In this document: one piece after another, positions 1 to 7,946 of the stretch
Layout of the letters: each line of letters opens with the position of its first letter
Numbering within the stretch: position 1 is the stretch's first letter
IMG/VR virus record: IMGVR_UViG_3300008012_000108
Coordinates: 1-30,063 of that record
DNA: 30,063 nt
DNA from: a virus
Reading direction: 5' to 3' (one strand)
Program-made: the position numbers and the translations under genes
The notes under the pieces: generated by a model
The model's input: the letters and a program-made list of their open reading frames with translations, nothing else
Databases searched by the model: none
Told to the model about the DNA's origin: nothing

Positions 1-286
1 CAGTTTTATTCTCTTCATCATGGATATACAATTGAATCAATGTATAGTGCAAGATCTTCATCAGGTCTTTTCTGGCATCACAGGCACTACCCTTGTTGCC
101 GTATCTCTTGGCATACTTGATTACATTGCCCAAGCAAAAACCAGTACCATGCCCACTGTCAATAATAACATCCGTGGCTTGATACTTGTCGGTCGCGTAG
201 TGTTGGTCGTATGTTTTATCAACATATTGTTGCAACTCCTTGATTAATTTGTCTTCGTAGAATTTATAATTAACTCTGGTTGTCAC
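1..286 (-). CDS. DUF3310-like small phage protein, 5' part (runs off the window)
   Basis: Reads open from a GTG at 284-286 to base 1 (95 codons) with no stop, so the C-terminus is outside the window. A GAGGAG Shine-Dalgarno lies about 8 nt upstream. The start overlaps the end of the cytidylyltransferase gene by 17 nt. Residues 44-63 (DSGHGTGFCLGNVIKYAKRY) followed by a DL..ILHY segment at 74-81 match the pattern of the DUF3310/SaV-like family (phage proteins with a GN.IKY..R core and a DL.KA.wY helix). The molecular function of that family is unsettled, so none is assigned. A plus-strand open frame at 20-247 is its shadow. Confidence 0.72.
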   Translation of the reverse strand, partial: MTTRVNYKFYEDKLIKELQQYVDKTYDQHYATDKYQATDVIIDSGHGTGFCLGNVIKYAKRYGNKGSACDARKDLMKILHYTLIQLYIHDEENKT

Positions 287-683
287 TGACTCTTCTCCTC
301 AAATCACTTGTCGAGAACCTGTGGTCTCGTTTATTAAAATAAATTTCTATACCTCTACTGGCACAAATTGCACGGCCTGTAAAAGTTGCATCTTTGTATT
401 CTTCACCTATAATTCTAACATTAATATCTACCATTGTCAAGATATCTTCTAGGTCTTGTTCTGTAAGGTATGGTATAATTTCATCTACATAACGTAACGA
501 ATTGAGTTGAGTATATCTCTCCACCACGGTTTGTATAGGTTTGTTTTTTTCTGGGCGATCAACAGTCGGGTCTACTTGCAAACCACATATGAGATAGTCA
601 CATTGTGATTTTGCTTCACGCAACATAGAACAATGTCCTGCGTGTAACAAGTCAAATGCGCTTGCAGTAAACCCAACAATCAT
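270..683 (-). CDS. Cytidylyltransferase-like nucleotidyltransferase (glycerol-3-phosphate cytidylyltransferase type)
   Basis: A 137-residue single-domain protein. An N-terminal Rossmann strand and the HxGH nucleotide-binding motif (HAGH, residues 14-17) are followed by an FSTSDLR motif (123-129) corresponding to the ISTxxIR signature of the TagD/RfaE cytidylyltransferase family. The family transfers CMP (or AMP) from NTP to a phosphorylated alcohol or sugar, giving CDP-glycerol-like or ADP-heptose-like donors for surface polymers. Length matches stand-alone TagD proteins. The ATG lies 2 nt after the stop of the small membrane protein gene and has no clear Shine-Dalgarno. The true substrate cannot be read from sequence; a role in modifying host envelope or precursor pools is inference. 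Confidence 0.8.
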   Translation of the reverse strand: MIVGFTASAFDLLHAGHCSMLREAKSQCDYLICGLQVDPTVDRPEKNKPIQTVVERYTQLNSLRYVDEIIPYLTEQDLEDILTMVDINVRIIGEEYKDATFTGRAICASRGIEIYFNKRDHRFSTSDLRRRVSDNQS

Positions 684-685
684 AA

Positions 686-889
686 TTAATTAAGTGTTTC
701 TTTACTATCGTCGTTATAGGTTACTATGAGTGAACCTTCTTCATTTAGTTCGATTTCTTTGGCGTCAAAAGCTTCAAGAATAATTCCCCAAACATGAAGT
801 ATGCCAGCCTCTTTTCCAAAAAACCTACCCAAATAAAACGAAAATATCAATAAACCAGTTGCGATTAAAGTATGTATATACGGATCCAT
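686..889 (-). CDS. Small single-span membrane protein, unknown function
   Basis: A 67-residue protein with one hydrophobic segment at about residues 7-24 (a predicted transmembrane helix), a short basic/glycine stretch, then an acidic C-terminal half. It starts from an ATG behind a good AGGAG Shine-Dalgarno made by the end of gp41 and follows the gp41 stop by 9 nt, so it is the next cistron of the uvsX-gp41 operon. I do not recognise a family. The position beside the helicase might suggest a membrane link for replication, but nothing in the sequence shows this. Confidence 0.7.
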   Translation of the reverse strand: MDPYIHTLIATGLLIFSFYLGRFFGKEAGILHVWGIILEAFDAKEIELNEEGSLIVTYNDDSKETLN

Positions 890-898
890 ATTTTTCTC

Positions 899-2275
899 CT
901 ATGTGAACTTAATATTTTTTAATCTTTCACCAGCTCTAGATTTTTCAAATACAGGAATGTCATCTTCTTCAATAAGAGTCTGTTCTTCCTGTGCCACATC
1001 ATACAACCTCATTTTAGACCGATCAATGCCGACAATAAATCGTTTATTGTTGTTAGGATCATTGTAACGGTTCTTCAACTGTTTCACCATAATCTGACCG
1101 AGTTTATCCATCTCTTCATTAGCTACTAGAGCAAACATTAAATCCGCAGTCGCCGGCAAACCGAACGATTCAGAAGTGTCTTCCAAACCAGGATCAGAAT
1201 TACTGAAACCTGATCTAGTTGTCTGTGTCGCAGATACGATAGGAACATTAAATTCTACCGCCAACCCTCGCATTTCTTCAGCAATTGCCTTGATATACGA
1301 ATATGAGTTGATAGCGCCACCCATACCCTTCATTCTTGAAGATGCACATATATTTAGGTAATCTATAAACACAATTTCTGGAACAAACTTTTTCTTTAAT
1401 TTTAACTCATTTAACAGTGCCCGGAAGTGTCCTATATGAGCAGCACCTGTTGGGTATTCCTTGATTATCAGTTTCCCTTGTGTGCTTTCGGCAATCTTAC
1501 TAACACGGTCTTTAAACATTTTCTCTGACATGTGATCTAATTGATCCACGTTAACATTCATTAGATTGGCGTCAACACGTTCTGCAATACGTTCTTCAGC
1601 CATTTCCATAGTAATGTAAAGGACATTACGACCTTGCGATAGGGCACTGGCGGCGACATGACACATGAACAGAGACTTACCTACGCCTGTACCTGCCAAC
1701 GCGATGTTCAGCGTCTTATTTGGCAAACCACCTTTGGTAATGGTATTAAAGTACTCAAGGTCGAACGGAATACGTTCTTCCTGTTCATGATAAAAGGCGA
1801 AGCGTTCATCAACGTTTTCAAGATAATCATGACCTACGTTGGTGTCAAAACACACCGCCAGTGCATTCTGTAGGATATCAGGTAAGGCATCTTTGGTAAA
1901 CGTATTATGTTTACCATCAATAATTTGAATCGATTCCATAATCGCCAAATAGACTGCCCTATCCTGACACCATTTTTCAGTTTTATCCAACAACCATTCT
2001 TCGTTCTCAGGTTTGAACTCAAATATTGTAGGAAGAATATCGAGTGCAGAAGTATAGTTCTGTTCAGTAAAAAGATCTGACTGATCTATCTCAACCTTAA
2101 AAGCTTCCATGGTTGGAAGTTTATTATATTTGGTTGTAATTTTGGTTAGTTCAATGAACAATGATCTATAAATACCTTCAAAATATTCTTTCTTAATGAA
2201 AGGTATTACTTTACGCATATACGTTTCATTAGTCAAAAGATTTCTCAGTATTTGTTGTTCAAGATCAATCTTCAT
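899..2275 (-). CDS. 41: Replicative DNA helicase gp41 (DnaB family)
   Basis: A RecA-fold hexameric helicase that unwinds DNA 5'-3' on the lagging strand and works with the primase and clamp-loaded polymerase. The N-terminal helical domain (about 1-150) precedes a DnaB-type ATPase with Walker A AGTGVGKS and Walker B IVFIDYLN about 105 residues later. The length (458 aa from this start) is close to T4 gp41. Three in-frame ATGs lie at 2293, 2284 and 2275. The third is chosen because its product begins like T4 gp41, but it overlaps the preceding gene by 11 nt and its GGAG is 12 nt away, so the exact start is uncertain. It sits downstream of uvsX and one small gene in a tight operon. Confidence 0.95.
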   Translation of the reverse strand: MKIDLEQQILRNLLTNETYMRKVIPFIKKEYFEGIYRSLFIELTKITTKYNKLPTMEAFKVEIDQSDLFTEQNYTSALDILPTIFEFKPENEEWLLDKTEKWCQDRAVYLAIMESIQIIDGKHNTFTKDALPDILQNALAVCFDTNVGHDYLENVDERFAFYHEQEERIPFDLEYFNTITKGGLPNKTLNIALAGTGVGKSLFMCHVAASALSQGRNVLYITMEMAEERIAERVDANLMNVNVDQLDHMSEKMFKDRVSKIAESTQGKLIIKEYPTGAAHIGHFRALLNELKLKKKFVPEIVFIDYLNICASSRMKGMGGAINSYSYIKAIAEEMRGLAVEFNVPIVSATQTTRSGFSNSDPGLEDTSESFGLPATADLMFALVANEEMDKLGQIMVKQLKNRYNDPNNNKRFIVGIDRSKMRLYDVAQEEQTLIEEDDIPVFEKSRAGERLKNIKFT

Positions 2276-2576
2276 TGTTATCATCGTCTCCATAAATTAA
2301 CGAACCATCGGATGCTGCGGATTCAAGAATACTCTCTAATACATCAGCTGCAAAGTTTTGAAGGTCAACATCATCTACATCTAAACTTGAATCTGGTGTA
2401 GATTGTATCACAAAATTAAATTTTAAGCAATCATCTTCGAAAGAGATATTACCGAAACGGATAACCGTCTCAGTAAACCTTCCTTCCAAAAACCTAACAT
2501 CCCAGGCTTGAACGTTATCCTCATCTGCAGGAATCAGTTCATAATGAACGCCTTCATTTACAATTTGTAAACTCAT
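2265..2576 (-). CDS. Conserved-looking acidic protein between uvsX and gp41, unknown
   Basis: 103 residues from the ATG at 2574-2576, which has a GGAGG Shine-Dalgarno 6 nt upstream located in the last codons of uvsX. An earlier in-frame start at 2600 lies within uvsX and is less likely. The protein is acidic, with alternating beta-like strands in the first 65 residues and an Asp-rich C-terminus. No known motif is recognised. It is coupled to uvsX (1-nt gap) and overlaps the start of gp41, so it is co-expressed with the recombinase and helicase; a helper role in helicase or recombinase loading would be only a guess. Confidence 0.75.
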   Translation of the reverse strand: MSLQIVNEGVHYELIPADEDNVQAWDVRFLEGRFTETVIRFGNISFEDDCLKFNFVIQSTPDSSLDVDDVDLQNFAADVLESILESAASDGSLIYGDDDNNED

Positions 2577-2577
2577 A

Positions 2578-3600
2578 CTATTCCTCCAATTCGATTCCAA
2601 GGTCTACGGTTTCAGCTCCGACTGTAAATGCTTTTTTGACAAACTCTTGAAAAACTTTATCTTCCAGTATACTCGACCAGAAGTTTTTGTCAAGGTCTGC
2701 GAGACGATATTTTTTATCCTCGTTAACTTTCTGATACCATCCATTAGATGGTTTGACAACATGGCCACTTGCCATAGCAACATCAAGTAGTCCAGACATC
2801 TCATTGATACCACCTTCCCATGAGACAGAGATTGGAATTTTAGATTGTTCTTTTACGTAACGAGACTTCTCCACCTTGATCACGAAGTCATAACCCGTGA
2901 CCTCAGTACCAGTCTTATTCTGTCTACGACCAATAATCCAAATTGTGTTGGCGCTGTAATAGATCCCTGTGCCTCCACCAACAACATCTTTAGGGAACAA
3001 ACCGATCTCTTTGTAAGTATGGTTGATGGCAATCAAAGGGATGTTTTTCATCGCAAGATACGGAGTAACCATGCGGAACAAACCTTTGAATGCCTTTGCA
3101 CGAGACATGTCTGCAGCAGAATTTTCATTCATTGCATCGTCAAGTTCTTTCTTAGAGGCAAGGTTGCCGATCGAATCAACCACTACGATAACATCATCTT
3201 CTTTATCCATCCCTTCTAGTTGGCCTACCAGATCAAACTTCAATTGTTCAGCATCAGTAATAGGTACATGCAACACTCGCGATGTGTCAATACCGAAGTT
3301 GTCAAAGTAAGATTGTGGCGAACCAAACTCCGAATCATAAAACAACATGACGGCATCGGGTTTTGCATTAAGATATGCGGCTGCAATCTTGAGCGCGAAC
3401 GAAGTCTTGAAGTGTTTAGATGGTCCCGCCAATACTGTCAGGCCGGCCGTGATCCCACCATCAAGAGATCCTGTTAACGCGACATTTATCATAGGCACAT
3501 CAGTTTGTACCACTTCCTTTTCTTGAAAAAATTCTGACTCATCCATTTGGGAAGTCAGTTTAATCTTAGAGTTCTTTTTCAATTTAGCCATTAATGACAT
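2578..3600 (-). CDS. uvsX: UvsX recombinase (RecA/Rad51 family)
   Basis: The phage strand-exchange protein, forming ATP-dependent filaments on ssDNA for recombination-dependent replication and repair. Visible elements are Walker A GPSKHFKTS (residues 59-67, the T4-type GPSK.FK variant), a DSEFG segment (89-93) carrying the likely catalytic Glu91, Walker B VIVVVDS (137-143), and an acidic C-terminus. At 340 residues the length is normal for UvsX. The start ATG at 3600 has an AAGGA 7 nt upstream formed by the end of the preceding gene. Its mediator UvsY is encoded at 18,604-19,047. Confidence 0.96.
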   Translation of the reverse strand: MSLMAKLKKNSKIKLTSQMDESEFFQEKEVVQTDVPMINVALTGSLDGGITAGLTVLAGPSKHFKTSFALKIAAAYLNAKPDAVMLFYDSEFGSPQSYFDNFGIDTSRVLHVPITDAEQLKFDLVGQLEGMDKEDDVIVVVDSIGNLASKKELDDAMNENSAADMSRAKAFKGLFRMVTPYLAMKNIPLIAINHTYKEIGLFPKDVVGGGTGIYYSANTIWIIGRRQNKTGTEVTGYDFVIKVEKSRYVKEQSKIPISVSWEGGINEMSGLLDVAMASGHVVKPSNGWYQKVNEDKKYRLADLDKNFWSSILEDKVFQEFVKKAFTVGAETVDLGIELEE

Positions 3601-3603
3601 ATA

Positions 3604-4497
3604 CTAATCCTTTAAGTTTCGTAAGTTTATACATTCATCTAGTACAGAAAGTTTATCTGTCATCCCAGACAACAGTCTAACATCTGAATTAGCATACTCT
3701 CCACTATATGATATGGTTTGTTTATATGATGCGGAAGCATCCGATTGTGCCTTAACAAAAGTCGGTAACGTGACTGATGCATCCATCATGATCGGATGTT
3801 TCAACATTAACCGGCGAACAGCTGTCGGGTTAGATCCTCCAACATCTACTATGGTTTGGTGTAGTTGATTGAAGAAAGTTTGTTTGACAGCTCTATATCC
3901 AGACAGTCCCAATTTAGCAAACACAACATTGTGTATGGTGTCCATAACAACCTCTTTCATTTGAAAGAAACTATGCATGTATAGAACATCTCTCAAGGCC
4001 GCTGTCGCGTTAGGAGAACCACCCAAAAAAACGAAATCTGAATTAAGAACACTTTCTGTATCCTCATACAACTCTGGGGAATACACCACTTTATTATCCA
4101 TAAACTCTTTACCAACAGCGGAAATCAATTTGTTCAGAGTATCGATATTAATTGAAGTTTTAATACAGATACCAGATTTTGTAGTTTTAGATATACGCAA
4201 TATGGTATCAACGAATTCTGCATCATCAGAAGAACCATTCTTTAGAAATGGAACATCTAGACATATAAAGATCACCTGTGGTTGCCACTCAAACAAGGAT
4301 TCGATATCTTTGTAGATGACTTGTTTGTGTTCAGATGTTTTAGAATCTAATCCAGCTCTAATACTATCCGCTAAATAATTATCACCAATAATTCCCAACT
4401 TCCTAAGAGTGGGTACTGCTGACTTTTTAACTTTTTGATTCTTTGACTTATTGGGTTCAATCTCTTCCCAAGAAACAATGTTATCATCTTGTTCCAT
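3604..4497 (-). CDS. UDP-sugar dehydrogenase-like (6PGDH fold) protein, probably catalytically degenerate
   Basis: A 297-residue protein. After a charged tail of about 30 residues there is a Rossmann-like strand-loop (LGIIGDNYLA, 34-43), then a central segment resembling the UDP-glucose/GDP-mannose dehydrogenase NAD domain (YSPEL...LGGSPN) and a helical region (AKLGLSGYRAVKQTFFNQL) like their middle domain. The NAD fingerprint GxGxxG reads G-D-N-Y-L-A. No GGSCFPKD-type catalytic cysteine motif is present; the corresponding place reads GGSNP. It has a TAGGAG Shine-Dalgarno and lies between the primase-like gene and uvsX. The fold assignment is moderate; loss of enzyme activity is inferred from the missing residues. 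Confidence 0.55.
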   Translation of the reverse strand: MEQDDNIVSWEEIEPNKSKNQKVKKSAVPTLRKLGIIGDNYLADSIRAGLDSKTSEHKQVIYKDIESLFEWQPQVIFICLDVPFLKNGSSDDAEFVDTILRISKTTKSGICIKTSINIDTLNKLISAVGKEFMDNKVVYSPELYEDTESVLNSDFVFLGGSPNATAALRDVLYMHSFFQMKEVVMDTIHNVVFAKLGLSGYRAVKQTFFNQLHQTIVDVGGSNPTAVRRLMLKHPIMMDASVTLPTFVKAQSDASASYKQTISYSGEYANSDVRLLSGMTDKLSVLDECINLRNLKD

Positions 4498-4505
4498 ATT
4501 ATCTC

Positions 4506-5438
4506 CTATACGTTTCTGTAAGCATATTCAACTGCACGATCTGCTTCTTTTTCTAAAGGTCTATTATCATACCACATTCCATTGTCTCTGTCAAGTTGAC
4601 GACATAACTCGGCAACCTGATTTGCTGTGATTGGATAGTTACGTTTGATGGCGTTACCAGCAATCGCCACCATTATTTGGTACATTTTATGGTACCATCC
4701 AGTTTCAGTTATTGATTGATATTCTACTCCAAGCTGTTTAGGGAAAAAGGGACAGTCCCGATAATCTGACCAAACAATATCAGAGTTATCCATCTGTGAT
4801 TTCCTATGTTCAATAACTGCTTTAGCCATTGCTGGTGGCAATCTGTCTAAAAAAGAATTTCCGGTTGATGGTTTATAACTCCATTGGGACATTATATAAT
4901 CAGGATCTACATTTTCACCAACGTTATCGAAAATAAAATTCATAGCTTCTGGGTACTCAGCTGGAACATAGTACATTCTCGACAAATCTTTGGTTTGTTT
5001 ATCACCAATATCCTCTAATTGTTTATTAAACGCATACCAGAAATGTGGTATCTCATCCTTATCAATTTCTCTAGTTAAAGGAAATACGAGTCTGAACTTA
5101 GGTTGAATCGGAGTGCTTGAAGCAGTAGAATAACAAACGAAATTATATTTGCCACAGATTCTTTGAATGTTGTTACGGTAGTCTCCGGTATGTATGTCAA
5201 AATCATCAACATCAACAGCACACCAACGACTCCAACGAACAACGTTTTTATTACTTCTCGTGCCATTTTTGACATACACAGCAGGAGAAATAAGAGGACT
5301 AGAATTATTTCCACCTTTTGATCCTTGTTTCACTGATAAGTTTCGGAACATTTGAACGAATTCTGGCCATGATTCGTATTCCATTCTTCTATGAGTTTTA
5401 TTATCGAATGTGTTTTTGAATATAGTAATCTGATACAT
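4506..5438 (-). CDS. AEP-like (archaeo-eukaryotic) primase domain protein, candidate DNA primase
   Basis: 310 residues from the ATG at 5438. Motifs in order resemble plasmid/phage AEP primases: AVDVDDFD (74-81, acidic motif I), YSTASSTP followed by KFRLVFPL (103-121, the motif II region), and DLSRMYYVPA (151-160, motif III region, D..R...vP). The C-terminal part is helical, like a primase C-terminal domain. Its place between gp43 and uvsX/gp41 fits a replication role, and no gp61-type primase is seen in this window. There is no Shine-Dalgarno: a perfect sigma70 promoter ends 6 nt before the ATG. A TTG at 5477 also opens the frame but lies in gp43. Family call is from motif pattern only. Confidence 0.55.
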   Translation of the reverse strand: MYQITIFKNTFDNKTHRRMEYESWPEFVQMFRNLSVKQGSKGGNNSSPLISPAVYVKNGTRSNKNVVRWSRWCAVDVDDFDIHTGDYRNNIQRICGKYNFVCYSTASSTPIQPKFRLVFPLTREIDKDEIPHFWYAFNKQLEDIGDKQTKDLSRMYYVPAEYPEAMNFIFDNVGENVDPDYIMSQWSYKPSTGNSFLDRLPPAMAKAVIEHRKSQMDNSDIVWSDYRDCPFFPKQLGVEYQSITETGWYHKMYQIMVAIAGNAIKRNYPITANQVAELCRQLDRDNGMWYDNRPLEKEADRAVEYAYRNV

Positions 5439-5444
5439 GATACT

Positions 5445-5473
5445 ATTATAAAGTATTTTTTTATGTATGTCAA
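5445..5473 (-). promoter_or_regulatory. Sigma70 promoter of the primase-like gene, leaderless geometry
   Basis: TTGACA (5468-5473), a 17-bp spacer and TATAAT (5445-5450), both perfect consensus. Six bases separate the -10 from the ATG at 5438, so a start 7 nt after the hexamer falls on the A of the ATG. No Shine-Dalgarno is present. The -35 overlaps the gp43 stop codon. Confidence 0.85.
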
Positions 5474-7911
5474 CCAAAAAAACTTTCTAATGTGGCTCTG
5501 GGTTCAGAGTCCCAACCAACCGCATCTAGGATTGGTGTAAGTGGGTCGAGGAAGGTTTTCTTAAACATCATATCATAATCTATTTTTGAATTAAGATCGA
5601 ATTCCTTAGGCAGTTGTTGTGGAAACGATATAACATTTTCCTTTAGGCGATTGGGCATTTTAAGATAAACGAATTTAATTTTTTCGCCGTTTTGGATCTT
5701 TTCGTACTTGTCTGTCAGACCAAGTTTGTCAATGTGGTGATTATAAAGTAAGGAACCTCGAACATGAATTGGAGTGCCCTTACCATAAATGGAATGTCGT
5801 TCAGAAAATTTAGTTATGTCACTAACCCCTCTAGGGAAAGAAACTTCTTCAGCTGACAGTGATCTGAATTCTTGTTTAAAATCGGCAATAAATTTTTGAG
5901 TATCAGACTCGGTACCTTCAATAATAACACGAAACACCTTTTTGAATTTATCACGAACGACTTGAGGCGTACTTGACTTGACAGCTTCAATACCCATCAT
6001 CTTTAGTTTTGGTTCTGCATACTGAACGCCTTCACTGTTATGAACGTTAAGAATGTATCTTTTCTTCGCCATCCAAATACCACGATCGGCAATAACCTCA
6101 CGTTTCATAACCATTCGATCTACATAAGCATTGGTATCTTCTGCAAGTTTAGCATATGCTTCTGCAATTTTTTCCTCAAAATGTTCGCAAACCTTATCAA
6201 GAAATTTAACGGGGTTCGCAGGGTTGTGTATTTTCACTAATTGTGACATGTTGATATACACAGAGTCGGTGTCAATTGCAATTACATAGTCATCTTTGGT
6301 GCCTAGTATCTGTTGTAATTCATTATTAACAGCAGTCTCTGCACATTTAATAGCACGTTGACCACTAGTTGTTACTGCCTCAGCAACTCTCTGATCGAAG
6401 TAACGAAAATACTTGTTAGCTAACGCACCATATAATGAGTTCATTAGAATCTTAATACCAGTCTGTTCAGTGTCAAGATTATCAATTTTTTTAGCAAGAA
6501 CATCAGATGGTTCTTGTTCGTATTGTTGTTTTACTTCGAGCATGTCTTTCTTGATTCTGACTCGGCGATCATAAAATTTACGAATAACTCGTGGAATAAT
6601 GCCTTCACGATCCAAACGATACTTAGTACCGTTGTTTGCCAAAGCACAGTTTTGACTATCAGAATAATCTAAAGTCTCAGGAGAAATGTTGTATTGAACC
6701 ATAATGTTAGGATACAGAGAGTTAAGATCAAAAGAACACACCCAATCATGTGAACCAACAAATGGTTCCTTAACATATCCGCCGACGATCTTAGGAAGAG
6801 TTTCTGGAACAGGTGGTTTAGGTGGAATGACAATTTTATCATTCATCAATTCGTTGTATATTGTTGCATCCCAAATTGCAGTTGTACCCAAAGCATCTTC
6901 TAATTTTGAATGAGCACCGTATGCCATTGTCATGACCAAGGTTATAATGCCAAGTTTTTCTTCTAAACGTTCAACTAACTCAACGTCTTTTATATTATAG
7001 TCAATAAACTTTTGATGATCTTGTTTGTACAACGAATGGAGGCTACCATACTCATCGTAAGATAATTTTCGTTCACCCAACACAACGTTTGCAATGTGAT
7101 CGAGTTTATAGGATTCTTGTTGACCATAGGTGTTCCATGTAAACTTTTTAAACAGATCAAAGTAATCGAGTTGTACAATACCTTCTATGTCATAGGCCTG
7201 TTGTTGACGGTTCATGATAGTCACATTACGTTCTATGATGTTCCCCCATGGAGAATACATTTTTACAGACTCAGAACCTACAAGTTTAGTAGTACGGTTA
7301 ATCAAATAAGGTATATCGAACAGATATGTGTTCCATCCTGTAACTATGTCGGGCGGATCATTAAACCACCAAGACAAAAACGATTTCAGAAGCTCGGTTT
7401 CATTTTCACATTGTCGATACGCAACATCATATTCTGATTTAGAAACATCATAATCATCAAGACCCCAAACTTCATAGGTATCAGAATGGTTCGTTTTGTA
7501 TGCAATTGATATAACTGGATGTCTTGCTTCTTGGGGTAAAGGAAACCCTTCGTCTGATGCAACCTCAATATCGATAGTGGCAACCTTAACCAAGTTACGT
7601 TCGAAGGTAATGTTTTCAGCAAAATCTGTCGATAAGAACTGCAGAACGAAATTGTTTTGACCATGGATAGGTTTACCACTAACATTTTGATAGTCGCGAA
7701 TATGATTATTAGCCTCTCGCATGTTATCGAAACCAATTGGTATTAGTTTTTCTCCATACAAACCACGGTAACCCGTGTCTTCCTTACCATGGTACATTTC
7801 GAAAAGAGTTGGTTGGTAGAAAACTTTTTCTTTAATGGCCTTTCCGTCATTGCCATAACCGCGCCAGTGGATATAATTGTTTTTTCTAGATACTGATGTG
7901 TAAAATTTCAT
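5470..7911 (-). CDS. 43: DNA polymerase gp43 (family B, with 3'-5' exonuclease)
   Basis: The replicative polymerase. Counting from the ATG at 7911 (813 aa, a little shorter than T4 gp43): ExoI TIDIE (112-116, metal ligands D114 and E116), ExoII around D199 ([12 protein letters not shown]), ExoIII YNIKD (305-309), polymerase motif [10 protein letters not shown] (393-401), motif [10 protein letters not shown] (487-495) and motif C IDTDS (546-550). The C-terminus ATLESFFG looks like a sliding-clamp-binding peptide. An upstream TTG at 7929 is rejected: the ATG is the normal family start and lies directly behind a consensus promoter. No Shine-Dalgarno is visible. No intein or split is seen. Confidence 0.97.
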   Translation of the reverse strand: MKFYTSVSRKNNYIHWRGYGNDGKAIKEKVFYQPTLFEMYHGKEDTGYRGLYGEKLIPIGFDNMREANNHIRDYQNVSGKPIHGQNNFVLQFLSTDFAENITFERNLVKVATIDIEVASDEGFPLPQEARHPVISIAYKTNHSDTYEVWGLDDYDVSKSEYDVAYRQCENETELLKSFLSWWFNDPPDIVTGWNTYLFDIPYLINRTTKLVGSESVKMYSPWGNIIERNVTIMNRQQQAYDIEGIVQLDYFDLFKKFTWNTYGQQESYKLDHIANVVLGERKLSYDEYGSLHSLYKQDHQKFIDYNIKDVELVERLEEKLGIITLVMTMAYGAHSKLEDALGTTAIWDATIYNELMNDKIVIPPKPPVPETLPKIVGGYVKEPFVGSHDWVCSFDLNSLYPNIMVQYNISPETLDYSDSQNCALANNGTKYRLDREGIIPRVIRKFYDRRVRIKKDMLEVKQQYEQEPSDVLAKKIDNLDTEQTGIKILMNSLYGALANKYFRYFDQRVAEAVTTSGQRAIKCAETAVNNELQQILGTKDDYVIAIDTDSVYINMSQLVKIHNPANPVKFLDKVCEHFEEKIAEAYAKLAEDTNAYVDRMVMKREVIADRGIWMAKKRYILNVHNSEGVQYAEPKLKMMGIEAVKSSTPQVVRDKFKKVFRVIIEGTESDTQKFIADFKQEFRSLSAEEVSFPRGVSDITKFSERHSIYGKGTPIHVRGSLLYNHHIDKLGLTDKYEKIQNGEKIKFVYLKMPNRLKENVISFPQQLPKEFDLNSKIDYDMMFKKTFLDPLTPILDAVGWDSEPRATLESFFG

Positions 7912-7917
7912 GATGTA

Positions 7918-7946
7918 ATTATAAACCAAATTTCAGTCATTGTCAA
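7918..7946 (-). promoter_or_regulatory. Sigma70 promoter of gp43, leaderless geometry
   Basis: TTGACA (7941-7946), a 17-bp spacer and TATAAT (7918-7923), a perfect consensus promoter. The -10 ends 6 bases before the gp43 ATG, so the predicted start is the A of that ATG. It overlaps the 3' end of the glycosyltransferase gene. The layout is identical to the promoter at 5445-5473. Confidence 0.87.

Noticed and set aside
20-247. Plus-strand open frame of 75 codons at the left edge
   Set aside because: It lies opposite the GTG-initiated DUF3310-like gene, which has a Shine-Dalgarno and a recognisable conserved core; all other genes are on the minus strand.
2167-2174. Exact TATAAATA on the plus strand inside gp41
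   Set aside because: Would drive antisense RNA through gp41 with no plus-strand gene; treated as a chance match.
5439-5477. TTG start at 5477 adding 13 residues to the primase-like protein
   Set aside because: The extra codons coincide with the -35/-10 promoter and overlap gp43; the ATG at 5438 gives a natural start.
7912-7929. TTG start at 7929 for gp43
   Set aside because: It lies inside the promoter spacer and is not preceded by a Shine-Dalgarno; the ATG at 7911 gives the N-terminus expected for the family.
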